Shown: positions 57,546 to 64,000 of the stretch, piece by piece
Position numbering within the stretch: position 1 is the stretch's first letter
Layout of the letters: each line of letters begins with the position of its first letter
Origin: UBA3102 sp964413055
GTDB taxonomy: Bacteria > Bacillota > Desulfotomaculia > Desulfotomaculales > Pelotomaculaceae
Reading direction: 5' to 3'
NCBI GenBank assembly: GCA_964413055.1
Contig: CAYPRB010000006.1
Location: forward strand, 62,001-126,000
DNA length: 64,000 nucleotides
Notes under the pieces: model-generated
Told to the model about the DNA's origin: nothing
Databases searched by the model: none
Seen by the model: the letters and a program-made list of their open reading frames with translations, nothing else
Program-made: the position numbers and the translations under genes

Positions 57546-58166
57546 GTGGTACAGGCCACAGGGGTGATTCTGGCGGGTGGGAAGAGTAGACGTATGGGCG
57601 TCGACAAAGCCTTTTTAAATATCGGACGGGAAAAAATGATCCGGCGGGTTGCCGGAGAGCTGCGGAAAATATTTAAAGAAATCTTGATTTGCGGCGGTAC
57701 GGAGGAAATCGGCGTGCAGCTGGGTTATAAAGTTGTCGCCGACATAATTAAGGGAGGAGGTCCTTTAAGCGGCATTCACGCCGCTCTTCAGCACATGTCG
57801 TATCAGAGGTGCCTGGTGGTGGCTTGTGATATGCCGTTCGTAAATGCCGCGATGGCGCAATATCTTGTTAAACAGGCGGAGGGTTACGATGTTGCCGTGC
57901 CGCGTCACGGAATACACCTGCAGCCCTTGTTTGCCGTTTACGACCGGGATTGTCTGCCTGCTGTCGAAAAATCATTAAAGGCTTTTAAATATAAAATAGC
58001 AGATTTATATCAGCTGGTGCGGGTAAATTATGTGCGTGAAGAAAATTTACGTGCGTTGGCCGATATCGATTTTACTTTTTTCAATGTCAACACACCCGTG
58101 GACCTGGAAAAAGCCAGGGAAATGGAAATGGAAAGAAAAAAAGACCGGGAGAGTAAAAGTTGCTGA
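57546..58166 (+). CDS. mobA: Molybdenum cofactor guanylyltransferase
   Basis: 206 residues. The nucleotidyltransferase start GVILAGGKSRRMGVDKAFL and LVVACDMPFV are typical of MobA, which makes Mo-molybdopterin guanine dinucleotide. GTG at 57546 follows AGAGGTG by about 9 nt; the GTG at 57534 is part of that site. Divergent from sigK; overlaps the next gene by 7 nt. Confidence 0.9.
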   Translation: MVQATGVILAGGKSRRMGVDKAFLNIGREKMIRRVAGELRKIFKEILICGGTEEIGVQLGYKVVADIIKGGGPLSGIHAALQHMSYQRCLVVACDMPFVNAAMAQYLVKQAEGYDVAVPRHGIHLQPLFAVYDRDCLPAVEKSLKAFKYKIADLYQLVRVNYVREENLRALADIDFTFFNVNTPVDLEKAREMEMERKKDRESKSC

Positions 58167-58684
58167 AAATTTTTTATCCCAAGATGTATATATCTTCAAT
58201 CTTACAAATAGAACCCGAGCTATTAAAAAAGAAAAATATCAAAGGCGTTCTTTTGGATTTAGATAATACCATTATTCGCAGGGATGAGGACGGGTTCACG
58301 CCGGAGGTGTCGGAGTGGCTTTCCGGTCTCCGGAGCGAGGGTTTTAAACTGGGTATTGTGTCAAACAATTCCCGTAAAAGAGTGGGGACGATTGCCGGGT
58401 CCATGTCCCTGCCTGCCGTGCACCGGGCGGTAAAACCTTATGTCGGATCATTCCGCCGGGCACTAAATTTGCTGGGTACTTCTGCCGGGGAGACAGCCCT
58501 GGTGGGAGACCAAATCTTTACCGATATCCTGGGTGGCAATCTGACCGGGTTGTATACCATCCTGGTTGTTCCCATGAAAGGCCGGGAGTTCCTGGGAACC
58601 AGGCTGTTCACCCGCCCGCTGGAAAAAATCTTGCTGGCCCGGGTAAAAAAGAGTCCGGAGGTTATCCATGACAGGTGGCATTAG
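58160..58684 (+). CDS. YqeG family HAD-IIIA phosphatase
   Basis: 174 residues with HAD motif I LLDLDNTI, motif II VSNNS and motif III GDQIFTDILGGN. YqeG/phosphatidylglycerophosphatase-like proteins dephosphorylate phosphatidylglycerophosphate in some organisms. TTG at 58160 overlaps mobA; the 3' end overlaps aroE, so it heads or joins the aro operon as in Bacillus (yqeG-yqeH-aroE). Confidence 0.9.
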   Translation: MLKIFYPKMYISSILQIEPELLKKKNIKGVLLDLDNTIIRRDEDGFTPEVSEWLSGLRSEGFKLGIVSNNSRKRVGTIAGSMSLPAVHRAVKPYVGSFRRALNLLGTSAGETALVGDQIFTDILGGNLTGLYTILVVPMKGREFLGTRLFTRPLEKILLARVKKSPEVIHDRWH

Positions 58685-59567
58685 CGGGCGAACCAAGGTT
58701 TGCGGTATCATCGGTTGGCCGGTGGAACATTCTTTTTCCCCGGCCATGCATAACGCCGCGTTTGCCGCGTTGGGGCTGGTTTTTGTGTACGTTCCCTTTC
58801 CGGTTTCCCCCCAGCTTCTGCCCACGGCGGTGGCTGCCGTGCGGGCACTGGGACTGGCCGGGGTGAACGTCACCGTACCCCACAAACGGGCCGTACTGCC
58901 GCTGTTGGACGACCTGAGCGAAGCGGCCCGCCTGGCCGGGGCGGTGAACACGATCGTAAACCGTTCCGGGTGGTTATACGGGGATAATACGGACGGAAAA
59001 GGTTTTTTACGTTCCCTGGAAGCAGGTACCGCGTTTGTACCGTCCGGCAAAACGGCCCTGATTCTGGGTGCGGGCGGCGGCGCCCGTGCAGTGGCGGCGG
59101 AATTGGCCCGGGCCGGGGTGAAAAAACTGGTGGTGGTTAATCGATCCAGGGAAAGGGCTGACCGGCTGGCTGCTTTAATTACTGAAAAAACCGGCGTCAA
59201 GGCGGAAGTTGCTTCCTGGCCGGCAGTTGCAGGCGCTACTATCGCGGGCGAGGTGTTGGAAGAAGCCGACCTGGTGGTGCAGACCACCTCTATGGGGATG
59301 TATCCCGGTGTCAAGTCAACGGTACCGCTTCCTTATGACCGGTTCAGGCCGGGGCAGGTGGCTTGTGACCTGGTATACAACCCGGTAAACACATTGTTTT
59401 TAAGGAAGGCCGCCCGGGCAGGGGCCACCGTGGTGGACGGCCTGGGGATGCTTTTGCACCAGGGGGCGCTTTCCTTTGAAAGGTGGACGGGTGCTGCCGC
59501 CCCGCTGGCAGTAATGGGGAAAGCGCTTTACTATTGGAAAGACGGGAGGGGGGGGGATAATTGTTAA
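58668..59567 (+). CDS. aroE: Shikimate dehydrogenase
   Basis: 299 residues. Substrate-binding GWPVEHSFSPAMHN, catalytic NVTVPHK and GDNTDGKGF, NADP-binding GAGGGARAVAAEL. It reduces 3-dehydroshikimate. ATG at 58668 overlaps yqeG by 17 nt. From here to aroB base composition is visibly richer in G and C than before. Confidence 0.95.
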   Translation: MTGGISGRTKVCGIIGWPVEHSFSPAMHNAAFAALGLVFVYVPFPVSPQLLPTAVAAVRALGLAGVNVTVPHKRAVLPLLDDLSEAARLAGAVNTIVNRSGWLYGDNTDGKGFLRSLEAGTAFVPSGKTALILGAGGGARAVAAELARAGVKKLVVVNRSRERADRLAALITEKTGVKAEVASWPAVAGATIAGEVLEEADLVVQTTSMGMYPGVKSTVPLPYDRFRPGQVACDLVYNPVNTLFLRKAARAGATVVDGLGMLLHQGALSFERWTGAAAPLAVMGKALYYWKDGRGGDNC

Positions 59568-60721
59568 GGTATCTTACCGCTGGTGAGTCCCACGGTCCCG
59601 CCCTGACGGTTATTGTAGAGGGCATGCCGTCCGGTCTTCCCTTGACGGAAACATATATCAACCGTCAGCTTGCCCGCCGCCAAAAAGGCTACGGGCGCGG
59701 CGGCAGAATGAAGATCGAAAACGATGCCGTGTGCTTTTTGTCGGGAGTACGCGGCGGGTTGACCCTGGGTAGCCCGGTAACCATGTACATAGAAAATAAA
59801 GACGGGGACAACTGGAAGGAAATAATGTCTCCCGGTCCGGACGCGGATCTGAACCAGCGGGTGGTAACACGGCCCCGTCCCGGACATGCCGACCTGGCGG
59901 GAGCAATTAAATACCGGCACCAGGACATCCGCAACGTGCTGGAAAGATCCAGTGCCCGCGAGACCGCCGCCAGGGTGGCGGCCGGCAGTACGGCCCGGAA
60001 ACTTTTGGCAGAACTCGGGATAAAGATTACCGGACAAGTGGTCCGGATTGGGAACGTGGTAGTGGAAGATAAAAATCCGGACACCGGTAAACCGGAGCGC
60101 AGCTTGGCCGGTACGCAGCTTTTATGTGCCGATACCGGAGCGGAGCAGGGTATGATGGAAGCAATTGCTCAAGCCCGGGAAGCCGGGGACACCCTGGGAG
60201 GTATTTTTGAGATCCGGGTGTACGGCGTACCGGCCGGTTTGGGCAGTTACGCGCAGTGGGACCGCAAACTGGACGGCCGTCTGGCTGCAGCGCTGATGAG
60301 CATTCAGGCGGTAAAAGGGGTCGAAATCGGGCTTGGGTTTGCCGTTGCCGGACTGCCGGGATCTCGGGTGCAGGATGAAATTTTCCACGACCCGGACCGG
60401 GGTTTTTACCGCTGCACCAATTGGGCCGGGGGTATTGAAGGCGGCGTGACCAACGGGGAGACCCTGGTGGTCCGTGCTGCCATGAAGCCCATTCCCACCC
60501 TCGGCCGCCCGCTGCGGAGTGTGGACCTGAACACTAAAGATTCGTCCTGTGCCGCGGTGGAGCGTTCTGATGTATGTGCCGTTCCGGCGGCCTGTGTGGT
60601 CGGAGAGGCTGTAACGGCCTGGGAGTTGGCACGGGTCTGCCTGGAAAAATGCGGCGGGGACAGTCTGGTTGAGCTGCGGGACAACTGGGATAGATACCGG
60701 TACCATACAAAGCAGGTGTAA
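59561..60721 (+). CDS. aroC: Chorismate synthase
   Basis: 386 residues, with the FMN-dependent family signatures GESHGPALTVIVEG, RRQKGYGRGGRM and RPGHADLAGAIKY, RSSARETAARVAAG. It converts EPSP to chorismate. TTG at 59561 overlaps the aroE stop by 7 nt. aroA is not in this cluster. Confidence 0.97.
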   Translation: MLRYLTAGESHGPALTVIVEGMPSGLPLTETYINRQLARRQKGYGRGGRMKIENDAVCFLSGVRGGLTLGSPVTMYIENKDGDNWKEIMSPGPDADLNQRVVTRPRPGHADLAGAIKYRHQDIRNVLERSSARETAARVAAGSTARKLLAELGIKITGQVVRIGNVVVEDKNPDTGKPERSLAGTQLLCADTGAEQGMMEAIAQAREAGDTLGGIFEIRVYGVPAGLGSYAQWDRKLDGRLAAALMSIQAVKGVEIGLGFAVAGLPGSRVQDEIFHDPDRGFYRCTNWAGGIEGGVTNGETLVVRAAMKPIPTLGRPLRSVDLNTKDSSCAAVERSDVCAVPAACVVGEAVTAWELARVCLEKCGGDSLVELRDNWDRYRYHTKQV

Positions 60722-60726
60722 AAATT

Positions 60727-61248
60727 ATGAAAAATATTAATATTGTGTTGATTGGTTTTATGGGCACGGGCAAGACCTCGGCGGGACGCAGATTGGCCCT
60801 GCGCCTAAAACGGAGATTTATTGATACAGACACCGAGATAGAAAAAATTACTGGAAAAACCGTGGCGCGGATTTTTGCCCGGGACGGGGAAACCCGGTTT
60901 CGTTCCGAGGAGGCCTTGCTGGTGAAAAAACTTGCCGGCAAAAAAAACCTGGTGATTTCCACCGGCGGCGGTATGATGTTAAACCCGGAAAACGTCCGGT
61001 TGCTTGGTGAGAACGGGGTTTTTATTGCCCTTGCCGCGGCGCCGGAGATAATTTACCGGCGGGTAAAGAGAAAAAAAGTACGCCCCCTTTTGCTCAAGGG
61101 GGACTTGGAAGAAAGAATCCGGACCCTTTTACGGGAGCGGGACGGAATTTACGATATTGCGGAGTTTACTGTTGATACGGGTGCCTGTAACCTGGATGAA
61201 GCAGTGGAACAAATCATCCGCTTCCTGTCCGAAAGGAATTATATTTGA
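60727..61248 (+). CDS. aroK: Shikimate kinase
   Basis: 173 residues. Walker A GFMGTGKTSAG, shikimate-binding DTDTEIEK, GGG motif STGGGMM and lid RPLLLKGD. ATG at 60727 5 bp after aroC; its TGA shares bases with the aroB ATG. Confidence 0.96.
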   Translation: MKNINIVLIGFMGTGKTSAGRRLALRLKRRFIDTDTEIEKITGKTVARIFARDGETRFRSEEALLVKKLAGKKNLVISTGGGMMLNPENVRLLGENGVFIALAAAPEIIYRRVKRKKVRPLLLKGDLEERIRTLLRERDGIYDIAEFTVDTGACNLDEAVEQIIRFLSERNYI

Positions 61249-62330
61249 TGGAAGCAGTCAGGGTTAAACTGGGTTTGCGTAGTTATTATATTTATATCGG
61301 CGCCGGGGTGCTTGGCAATCTGGGCCGGCGCATGAAGGAACTTGCCTGCGGGAAAAAAGTTATGCTGGTTTCCAACCCGGCGGTTTTAAACGTGTATGGC
61401 GATAGAGTTAAAAAAAGTCTTGCCGGGTGTGGTTTTGAGGTGGTTAACGCGGAAATCGGCGCCGGCGAGGGAAACAAGACTCTGGCTACGGCCGGGAAGC
61501 TGTACGATGCGGCTTTCAGCTTTGAAATGGACCGCAAGAGTCCCGTGGTAGCCCTGGGCGGCGGGGTGGTCGGGGACGTGGCCGGATTTGTCGCCGCCAC
61601 CTATATGCGCGGCGTACCTTTCATCCAGGTACCCACCACGTTGCTGGCGCAGGTGGACAGCAGCGTGGGCGGGAAAGTGGCCGTAAACCATCCCGGGGGA
61701 AAGAATATCATCGGTGCGTTTTACCAGCCCCGCCTGGTGCTGATTGATATCAACACGCTGAAAACCCTGCCGCCGCGTGAGGTGCGTTCCGGCGTGGCGG
61801 AAGTGATCAAGTACGGTGTCATTGAGAACGCAAAGTTGTTTGCCTGGTTGGAAGAGCATATCGAATTATTGCTGTGCGGGGAGCGGAAAGCCCTGACTCA
61901 TGTGGTGCGGGAATCCTGCCGGATTAAAGCGCGGGTGACGGAGAAGGACGAAACCGAGCAGGGCCTGCGGGCCATTTTAAACTACGGTCATACCGTCGGG
62001 CATGCCGTCGAGGCGCTGGCCGGTTACGGACAGTACACCCACGGTGAAGCGGTGAGTATCGGCATGGCGGTTGCCGCCCGGTTGGCCGCAGCCCTGGGTC
62101 TCTTGCCCGGCCCGGACCGGGCGCGTATAGAAAAGTTGTTGCAGCGCGCCGGCCTTCCGCTGGAACTACCTGAAGAAATTCCGGCGGAAGCGGTGCTCGA
62201 CAAGCTTTATCACGATAAAAAAACCACCGGCGGGCGACTGAACTTGGTTTTACCTGAACTAATTGGAAAAGTGTCGGTCAAAAGGGATATCCCGGCGGAA
62301 CTTTTAACAAAAATCATCCGCGCCGGTTAA
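61248..62330 (+). CDS. aroB: 3-dehydroquinate synthase
   Basis: 360 residues. NAD-binding GGGVVGDVAGFVAATYMRG, VPTTLLAQVDSSVGGK, and metal ligands in NYGHTVGHAVEAL and YTHGEAVSIGM. The ATG at 61248 overlaps the aroK stop (ATGA). It makes 3-dehydroquinate from DAHP. The following 144 bp to the prepilin peptidase show no feature. Confidence 0.96.
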   Translation: MEAVRVKLGLRSYYIYIGAGVLGNLGRRMKELACGKKVMLVSNPAVLNVYGDRVKKSLAGCGFEVVNAEIGAGEGNKTLATAGKLYDAAFSFEMDRKSPVVALGGGVVGDVAGFVAATYMRGVPFIQVPTTLLAQVDSSVGGKVAVNHPGGKNIIGAFYQPRLVLIDINTLKTLPPREVRSGVAEVIKYGVIENAKLFAWLEEHIELLLCGERKALTHVVRESCRIKARVTEKDETEQGLRAILNYGHTVGHAVEALAGYGQYTHGEAVSIGMAVAARLAAALGLLPGPDRARIEKLLQRAGLPLELPEEIPAEAVLDKLYHDKKTTGGRLNLVLPELIGKVSVKRDIPAELLTKIIRAG

Positions 62331-62474
62331 TATCTTTATTGCCGATACCGAAATTAATAGAATCCAGGGCCATAAGCGATGCTATCAGCGGGTTGGCCTC
62401 TCGAATCTAAAGTAACCTGGTAACTATAGGTTTGGGCTTTATAATTTAAAATTAGAACTACATGGAGGAACCGG

Positions 62475-63224
62475 ATGGAATATTTGTGGGGGGGCATGGT
62501 TTTCTTGGCCGGAGCCTGCACGGGCAGTTTTTTGAACGTGGTTATTTGCCGGCTGCCGCAGGGTCATTCGATTGTGTTTCCGCCGTCACACTGCCCTTCC
62601 TGCCTGCATAAGCTCGGTTTAATTGATTTAATGCCCGTAATCAGTTTTATGATCCTGAAGGGAAAATGCCGCTACTGCGGGTGCCGGATTTCCCCGCGGT
62701 ACCCGGTGGTGGAACTGGTCACCGGGGGGTTATTGGTCTTAGTTTGGATGCAGTACGGTTTTACCTGGGTTTTTTTGCGCTGTGCGGTCTTAATATCAAT
62801 ATTGGTCACCGCTGCGGTAATTGACTTAAAGTATAAAATCATACCGGACAAGCTCAACCTGGCCGGATTGCTTTTAGGAGTGCCTTTCCTGCTTGTGTCG
62901 CGGGAAGCATTCTTCTCCGGCGCGGCCGGATTTTTAGCCGGCGGCGGGCTGCTGCTCCTGATTGCCGTGGTGTCGCGGGGCGGTATGGGCGGCGGCGATA
63001 TCAAACTGGCGGCTGTCATGGGACTTTACCTGGGCTGGAAGTGCCTGCTGCTGGCGTTGTTTCTGGCTTTTGTTGCCGGAGGCACGGTGGGAATCCTGAT
63101 GCTCTTGTTGCGATTAAAGGGGAGGAAAGACGCGGTGCCTTTCGGGCCCTACCTGGCGCTGGGAGCGGTGGCGGCCGTGCTGGCGGGCGGAAAAATCATC
63201 CCGTGGTATACGGGCTATTTATAA
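62475..63224 (+). CDS. pilD: Prepilin peptidase (type IV leader peptidase)
   Basis: 249 residues. N-terminal GACTGSFLNVVICRLPQG, four-cysteine zinc motif CPSC...CRYCGC, and the two catalytic aspartates in AVIDLKYKIIPD and GMGGGDIKL; about seven membrane spans. It cleaves and N-methylates type IV prepilins, consistent with the PilB-type ATPase gene next door. ATG after GGAGGAACCGG. Confidence 0.95.
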   Translation: MEYLWGGMVFLAGACTGSFLNVVICRLPQGHSIVFPPSHCPSCLHKLGLIDLMPVISFMILKGKCRYCGCRISPRYPVVELVTGGLLVLVWMQYGFTWVFLRCAVLISILVTAAVIDLKYKIIPDKLNLAGLLLGVPFLLVSREAFFSGAAGFLAGGGLLLLIAVVSRGGMGGGDIKLAAVMGLYLGWKCLLLALFLAFVAGGTVGILMLLLRLKGRKDAVPFGPYLALGAVAAVLAGGKIIPWYTGYL

Positions 63225-63339
63225 AGAGTGTAAGACAGATTTTGATTTAATAAAAAAAGGTTGAGGTTTGATATATTTTGAAAAAAATCCTTTACCCTGG
63301 ATTCCGGTAGGTAAAAATAGTAAGTTGGAATTAAAAGAG

Positions 63340-63367
63340 GCACCTGAAGGTTGAAGGTGCTTTTTTG
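63340..63367 (+). terminator. Terminator between prepilin peptidase and pilB-like gene
   Basis: GCACCT/AGGTGC stem with TTTTTTG tail. Confidence 0.75.
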
Positions 63368-63480
63368 ATCCAAAAAAATTTGTCGCTGATAATAGAAAAA
63401 AGGATTATTTGTAGATTTGCAGAAATAATTAAATCAGGAAAGATATGCTAATTATTTTAATGTTTTAGAAGGTGGGTAAA

Positions 63481-64000
63481 ATGAAGGCTGTTACCAAAAC
63501 TTCAAAGAAACTCTTGGGTGAGCAGTTGATCGAAAGAGGGGTCATTACCAGGGACCAGTTGTGGGAGGCCCTGCGCGTACAGTCCCGGACGGGGGAGCTT
63601 TTAAGCAATATCCTGCTCAAACTCGGCATGGCCTCTGAAGAGGTCATCAGCGAAATTCTGGGTATTCAGCAGGTTAAACTGGACCATCTTGATCCGGCAC
63701 TCCTGAAAACCATTCCGGGGCGGCTGGTGCGCAGGCATAAAATAATTCCTATTAAAAAGGAAGGCAACAATCTTACCGTTGCTATGGCCGACCCGATGAA
63801 TGTTTTGGCGATTGACGATCTGCGCTTGTTGATGGGTTGCGAAATTGAACCGGTTCATGCCGATGAAAAAGACATTAACACGGTGATTCAAAAACATTTC
63901 GGCATGTCGGAAGTCGATAAGATGTTTGAGGAGTTTGAGTTTTTAGTCAACGATCACGATGACGATGCGGTTAAACTCGAAGAAGAAGTTGTTGACGAGG
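63481..64000 (+). CDS. PilB/GspE-type secretion ATPase, N-terminal part (3' truncated by window)
   Basis: ATG at 63481 follows AAGGTGGGT. The 173 residues visible form the MshEN/T2SSE N-terminal domain: LLGEQLIERGVITRDQLWEAL, VISEILGIQQVKLD, IPIKKEGNNLTVAMADPMN. The ATPase domain lies beyond the window. With the upstream prepilin peptidase it points to a type IV pilus or competence pseudopilus cluster. Confidence 0.88.
   Translation, partial: MKAVTKTSKKLLGEQLIERGVITRDQLWEALRVQSRTGELLSNILLKLGMASEEVISEILGIQQVKLDHLDPALLKTIPGRLVRRHKIIPIKKEGNNLTVAMADPMNVLAIDDLRLLMGCEIEPVHADEKDINTVIQKHFGMSEVDKMFEEFEFLVNDHDDDAVKLEEEVVDE

Noticed and set aside
1..64000. CRISPR array, rRNA genes or IS elements
   Set aside because: No short regularly spaced repeats, no rRNA signatures and no transposase genes were seen; the only large repeat is the sigK element.

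Overview
The window looks like a spore-forming, low-to-mid GC member of the Firmicutes, most likely class Clostridia in the Desulfotomaculum/Pelotomaculum (Peptococcaceae) neighbourhood. Reasons: sporulation genes (spoIVFB, spo0B, sigK with a pro-sequence), T-box leaders, a 6S RNA between aspS and tcdA, frequent TTG/GTG starts behind strong Shine-Dalgarno sites, and gene order resembling the Bacillus obg, relA-hisS-aspS and alaS-yrzL-yrrK-yrzB regions. The family placement is inference; no 16S or other taxonomic marker is present.

Layout. 1-10 kb: the end of spoIVFB (pro-sigmaK protease), a radical SAM pair, RNase G, YjbQ, L21 (with leader), L27, spo0B, obg, proB and nadD. 10-15.7 kb: an RRM protein, rsfS, then a leucine-type T-box leader with a complete tRNA-Ala(GGC) gene inside its Stem III, followed by an acyl-CoA synthetase and leuS. 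15.8-27.2 kb: recJ, apt, relA, dtd, a metallo-beta-lactamase-fold hydrolase, a T-box leader, hisS, aspS, 6S RNA and tcdA. 27.2-37.4 kb: trxA, an Rrf2 regulator, iscU, mnmA, two small proteins, an AI-2E-type permease, alaS, a GNAT acetyltransferase, IreB, an aldo/keto reductase, ruvX and a DUF1292 protein. 37.5-44.0 kb: a VanW-type protein, mltG, a U32 peptidase, a class B PBP and a triple-XRE regulator.

44.2-57.4 kb holds the most striking structure. sigK (minus strand) is split in the codons for ENEIL by a skin-like intervening element of 6,226 bp. The element encodes a Na+/solute symporter, an SLH-domain surface protein, a 53-codon protein and a large serine recombinase. It is present twice in exact tandem. 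The outer junctions are attL and attR; the junction between copies reads as an attP site. Removing everything between attL and attR restores an uninterrupted 235-residue pro-SigK.

57.5-64 kb: mobA, a YqeG phosphatase, aroE-aroC-aroK-aroB, a prepilin peptidase, and the start of a PilB/GspE-type ATPase.

Together the genes cover translation and its tRNA supply, stringent response, cell envelope and sporulation. The sigmaK route is well represented: interrupted sigK with pro-sequence, its own excision recombinase, and the SpoIVFB protease that would process the product. Three regulatory RNAs deserve attention: the leucine T-box carrying a tRNA gene, the hisS-aspS T-box whose aligned specifier is AAC (Asn) next to an AspRS with a non-discriminating-type histidine, and a short attenuator-like alaS leader.
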